DNA of 64,000 nt from the NCBI GenBank assembly GCA_034509495.1, contig CM067511.1:29268872-29332871 (forward strand), read 5' to 3'. This document shows positions 60,015 through 64,000 of the stretch, one piece after another (positions within the stretch are counted from its first letter, which is position 1; each line of letters starts with the position of its first letter). This DNA comes from Acestrorhynchus altus. Its lineage: Eukaryota; Chordata; Actinopteri; Characiformes; Acestrorhynchidae. The notes under the pieces are model-generated. The model worked only from the letters and a program-made list of their open reading frames with translations. It did no database searches and had not been told where the DNA came from. Position numbers and translations under genes: made by a program.

Positions 60015-60600
60015 AGCTGATTTTGGAGCACTGCTGTGAAGATCTGATTGCATTCAGTGACAAGAGCATTAGTGAGGTCAGGATGTAGGATGATCAGCAC
60101 CCCAGCTCATTCCAAAAGTACTGGATGATGCACCATCAGCACCAAACGAGACAGACAGACAGACCCTGCAGAGAGAGGTGCACTCTGCTGAGCGCATCAT
60201 GAGGATAACACTTCCAGATCTATCTATAACAAGCGGCGCTGGTCGAAAGCCATGAAGACCGTGAAGGACCTCAGCCATCCTAACAATGGGCTCTTCGCTT
60301 TGCTGCCATCATACTACCTCCACTGAAGTTATATTTCTTCTGTTTGCTTAGAGTTATTTCTTTCTTTCTTTTTCTTCTCAGAAATGGCGTCTGAAAGACA
60401 TATTTATTCTCTTTACCTTCTCCCTACTTTCTCCCTTCTTCCCTTATTGATTTGTGGGTGCAGACAGTCACAAAATACCATTTCACTGCATGTTGAACTG
60501 TGTATAACTAAGCGGGTGACGAATAAATGAATAAATTAACCTTGAACCATCATCCAGAGAACACAGTTCCACTTCCAGACAGCTGTTTCATATGATCCCT
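60015..60600 (+). mobile_element. Tc1-type MITE interrupted by a LINE insertion
   Basis: The left half (attttggagcactgctgtgaag; gcattagtgaggtcaggatg) runs to 60138. The family sequence resumes at 60546 with accatcatccagagaacacag. The intervening 60139-60545 is a LINE fragment. Confidence 0.8.
60139..60545 (+). mobile_element. 5'-truncated LINE fragment nested in the MITE
   Basis: The plus strand encodes LQREVHSAERIMRITLPDL, then KTVKDLSHPNNGLFALLPS and a stop, the end of an L2-like ORF2. A short 3' UTR follows, ending gacgaataaatgaataaattaacc. The 7-bp direct repeat accatca flanks it at 60132-60138 and 60546-60552, a target-site duplication. Confidence 0.8.
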
Positions 60601-62485
60601 CATCACATATGTTATTATTGTCTATTGCCTGCTTCCTTTTAACAGGAATTGATGAGCCAGGGAATAGTCATAATTACTGTGCACAGACTACACCTTCTGT
60701 TGACGTTTTTTGGCTTTAGGTCTTCCCGATGTTTGCTTTTCTAGGTGCTAATTCGCTAAACCACACTCTGAGTAAGTGCTAAGCTGTTCCATAATTTTGG
60801 ACTTTGGAACCTGGCTTTCGGGTAAGCTAAACTAAATACTTGTGTACCATTTGTCATTTGCTGTGAGATTATTAACCCTTGAGTTACTGCTCATTCAATG
60901 CACAACTTCTAACTTACTAGATGAAGTTACTTAACTGAGGTAGCTGAACTGGCAACAGCGTCCTACAGAATCAATCATGTTTCAGATTTAGCAAATTACC
61001 TGGGATTGTTTTTGATTTTGCTTTTGATTTTTCTTTTATTATGTCATATGTTTAGTTAAAGTGTTGAGATTAACATATACACTACATGCTCAGGACTGTG
61101 ATGGTGCAGCACCTTCAGTTCCACTTTACAGTGCAAAAGTCCTAAACCAAACTTCATTCTGGTGGATGGGAATGAACTCAATGCAGGGATTTCAGCTAGG
61201 TATTTCTTTTCCAGAGGCTTGTTTAAGGGTTGGAGAATTTTCTTTTTTTCACAATCCAAGTAATCCCAAGTTCACTTAACAATGTTAACTCTGGGGTCCA
61301 TTTTCAGTCCACTGTTCTGGGAACAGCAGCCACTTCACCTGTAAAGGTTCTTTGTGAGTTAGATCTGGTGCAGCTATAGTCAGTGCTATGCATCTTTACT
61401 CACGGACAGACAGAATCACACACAGTGAGGATAAAGCTTGATTTTCACTCTTCCGATTGGTGTTCTACTGAGTCTGTTTGTTAGGAGTTCCATTCTCTTT
61501 TCTGCCTTTTAGTGTTTTTCCTGTGTTCAGTGTTAAGCGTATGTACACCTTTTATCATGTGGACAAACAGACATCCGCATCATAGTTTGCACTCCAGCAT
61601 TCAGAATTCAGTCTTGTTTTTTTTGACATACAGATGCTACTGAAATACATTAAATAATCATGCAAAAAACTAACACAGTTCCGTTAACACTGTCTGAGCC
61701 AAACAGTATATGAGACATGGTGGCCAGATCTGACAAGAAATTAAAGGGAGCATTAAAAAAAAAAATGAAAGGGGAAAGGGCAATGACTGAGAAGGACACA
61801 GAAAAGGTTATTGGTAATCCTTGCTTGTCAGCTATCTCAGAGAGTTAAAAGAGGCATAACTATAGACCCAGCTCACTATCATGTTACAAATGAGAGGAAC
61901 ACTGGCTGATGAGGTCAAGGCTACTACTAGCTGCCTTCTTGTTGCATTTTCAATCATTTTTCAGTGCTGCTGAAGAACCCATATGGCGTCTCTGTAACAG
62001 GTTACCCAGAAGAACAATTTCAGCGTAATGTTGCCAATGGTAGACTAACTGTACACTGATCCTACTGACCTTGAAATTTCATCACAATTTATGAGACGGC
62101 TGAATGAAAGGAATGTGTCAAGTGTAATTTGGGATAGGAATGCAATACAGCAAAAATAAAATGAAAATGTATACAATACTTTTGCAATACAGAAGTGCCA
62201 GTAACCATTTTTGAGGTCCGTCATGACCATAACATTGTTTTTCACAAAAGTCGTATTAAAAATAAGGCATCAATGATTTTAGATAAAGCACAGGAGTCAT
62301 CCTCCACATCCTTCACATCCTTCATCCTTACACTAAAGTGTTTTTAGTGTAAGTGTAAGAAGTGGTTGTCTGAGGTAGTCCAGTTTGCAAAATTTAAGAA
62401 ATCTCTTGCAATTAAGCTTTTAACTCCTATTGGCACCTTTAACAAAAATCTAGCACTGTAATGATAATGATAATATTAATAAACT

Positions 62486-62487
<2 letters not shown>
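60601..62487. other. Unassigned sequence
   Basis: No exon, RNA or recognisable element. A short inverted pair near 62330-62355 (cttacactaaagtg and ttttagtgtaagtgtaag) could form a small hairpin. Confidence 0.45.

Positions 62488-62566
<79 letters not shown>
62488..62566. repeat. (AT)n microsatellite
   Basis: Nearly pure AT dinucleotide for about 78 bp, with one phase slip in the middle that makes it strongly self-complementary. Confidence 0.96.
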
Positions 62567-62720
62567 ATGGGTTGGATGACTTGTCATTTTTAGTAAAATT
62601 ACAAATTATTTTACTACTAATTAATTTTACTAAATCATTTTTACTAAACTATTTTAATAACAGGTATTTCTTCCCTATTAGTGCAGTTAAATGCTGATTG
62701 ACAGTGATAATGCTTAAAAA

Positions 62721-62721
<1 letters not shown>

Positions 62722-62757
<36 letters not shown>
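62722..62757. repeat. (AC)n microsatellite
   Basis: About 18 AC units, preceded by an A run and followed by a short TA run. Confidence 0.95.
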
Positions 62758-62769
62758 TATATATATATG

Positions 62770-63619
62770 TGACCTTATATGTCTGTGGAAATTCTTGCTT
62801 ATGAGATTTGTACCGGAGGGGGATTGTATTCTAAAGTGTTGGGTAAAATGTCATCACGGGACCTACAGGTAGCTTTCGCCACAGTTGATGTCAAAGTGCA
62901 TTCATCAGGGCAAGAATAAAGTTAGCCAGAAACCACCTACGGAAAGACCAGGACAGGACGAAATAACTTTACCTTCATTACGTCATTAAACACATACCCC
63001 TTCATGAATATGTGAATATGAGTCTCAAACAGCAGAGAGAGGGAGACTCGAGATAGGTCTGAGCAGTACCTGCAGCTGTTCTACATAATTCTTGCCAAAT
63101 GTTTAATGTAACACTCACATTTTGTTTAGGTTTAATAGATTTTATGTTCTTGCAGTCGGACAGCGTGCCTTATAGAAGAGTAGTGCCTTTACAGTGGCAG
63201 CAATAGAGCCGTTATATAAAAGCAATATCTCAGCTACGCAAAAGCCTTCTCTGTTAACAGTCTTACGTGTAAATGGTGCAAATACATCTCCACTGTCCTT
63301 GCTTTAGTCCTTGGCCAGCATTTAAAGGGATCGTTTGGCTTCAAAGCATACCAGCCATTCTGATCTGGAAGGCTCTGGCTTTTGTCCGCTTTTTGAACCA
63401 AGTGAATATCTTAAGCAGTGGTACCCAGAGAGGAGCTGAACACTTGCTTCAGAAACACGCTGCTGTTATGATGACTAGAATGTAGGCCAGGCTATGAGGC
63501 TTTTGATGAGGACAGTCAATGGAGGCAGTGCTGGCTACTAGTGAAGCTACTATGCAGGTGATCCATGATTAGACTGATTCCTACAGGTGAGAAGAAGCAA
63601 ACAGAGTCACTGAACGGAA
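62770..63619. other. Unassigned sequence
   Basis: No exon or element is recognised. A splice-donor-like caggtact at about 63070 (minus strand) has no supporting TTC33 coding text before it. Confidence 0.45.
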
Positions 63620-64000
63620 TGGTTTGCTGTTCACTCAGAAAATATCCTTAGCTAGTAAACTAGGCTGGAATTCAGAGATTCCTCATGCTTAGATGCTGTT
63701 GAAACAAATGTCAGATTGAGGACTAACAAGATTCAGAATAATAATTTACTTATTAGTTAAATACTCTTCAACCAGATGGATCTTCAGTCTGCGTGTGAGG
63801 GACTCATTCCACCATTTTGGTGCCAGAAGAGAAAAGAGTCTGGATGCATGTTTTCCTCACAATTTGAGGGATGGTGGGTCAAGCCGAGCTGCATTTGATG
63901 CTCAAAGGGCTCTTGATACAGCTCAGGTTTTGATCATCACCATCATGTACTAAGGTGCTGGTAGGCCAGCATCAAGGTTTTGATTCTGATGTTCAGCTGC
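63620..64000 (+). repeat. Dispersed fish repeat, continues past the window end
   Basis: The blocks ggtttgctgttcactcag, gatggatcttcagtctgcg, gagggatggtgggtcaagcc and gttttgatcatcaccatcatg align with 38235-38560. It is the same family and orientation, and is cut by the window edge. Confidence 0.75.

Noticed and set aside
60961..61060. Possible missing ttc33 exon ending at a ccag/gtaattt donor on the minus strand
   Set aside because: The upstream frames contain stops and show no TTC33-like residues.
63060..63120. Possible ttc33 exon ending ctgcag/gtactg on the minus strand
   Set aside because: The short reading before the donor (NYVEQLQ) does not match the TTC33 sequence preceding the VL-TLQE exon.

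Overview
This is vertebrate nuclear DNA, almost certainly from a teleost fish. The evidence is two spliced protein-coding genes of vertebrate type, long introns, a CpG-rich promoter, very dense microsatellites, and fish-type transposable elements: several Tc1-like families, a Tc1-type MITE, L2-like LINEs and tRNA-derived SINEs. The MITE and SINE types recall otophysan fishes (characins, catfishes), but that placement rests on remembered repeat types and is not proven here. There are no operons, CRISPR arrays or rRNA genes.

Layout. Bases 1 to about 26,100 hold no exon I can recognise. This is a gene-poor flank filled with repeats: an internally deleted Tc1 element (797-1480), a hAT-like MITE (3615-3784), Tc1 transposase relics (about 7245-7770, 8760-9520, 18661-18990), a LINE copy with a 12-bp target-site duplication (10244-10820), a second copy of that LINE in the opposite orientation (11777-12182), a minisatellite split by a MITE (20605-21545), an L2-like LINE 3' end (23599-24562) and a mosaic tetranucleotide array (25346-25730). 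From about 26,130 a CpG-rich, GC-box promoter leads into ptger4 (prostaglandin E2 receptor EP4) on the + strand. Its coding exons lie at 26621-27403 and 32262-32873, separated by a 4.86-kb phase-0 intron.

About 11.6 kb further on lies the 3' end of ttc33 on the - strand. Its last coding exon is 44465-44836 and the preceding exon is 57229-57360, with a 12.4-kb intron between them. That intron carries a nearly complete Tc1-like element (49115-50353), an L2-like RT fragment (53690-54370), a SINE, two MITE copies and another Tc1 relic. The amino-terminal ttc33 exons were not found and probably lie beyond base 64,000. The right end (57.4-64 kb) is non-coding and includes a LINE fragment inserted into a MITE (60015-60600).

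The ptger4/ttc33 convergent pair matches the order I recall for human 5p13 (PTGER4-TTC33-PRKAA1), which supports both identifications. The two genes are not known to act together. EP4 is a Gs-coupled cell-surface receptor for PGE2. TTC33 is a small tetratricopeptide-repeat protein of poorly defined role.

I found no convincing undescribed biological system. The items most worth a second look are a perfect CRE palindrome with short upstream ORFs in front of ptger4, the reduced EP4 amino terminus, the nested or internally deleted transposons with readable insertion scars, and several repeat-free AT-rich blocks that look like conserved non-coding elements.
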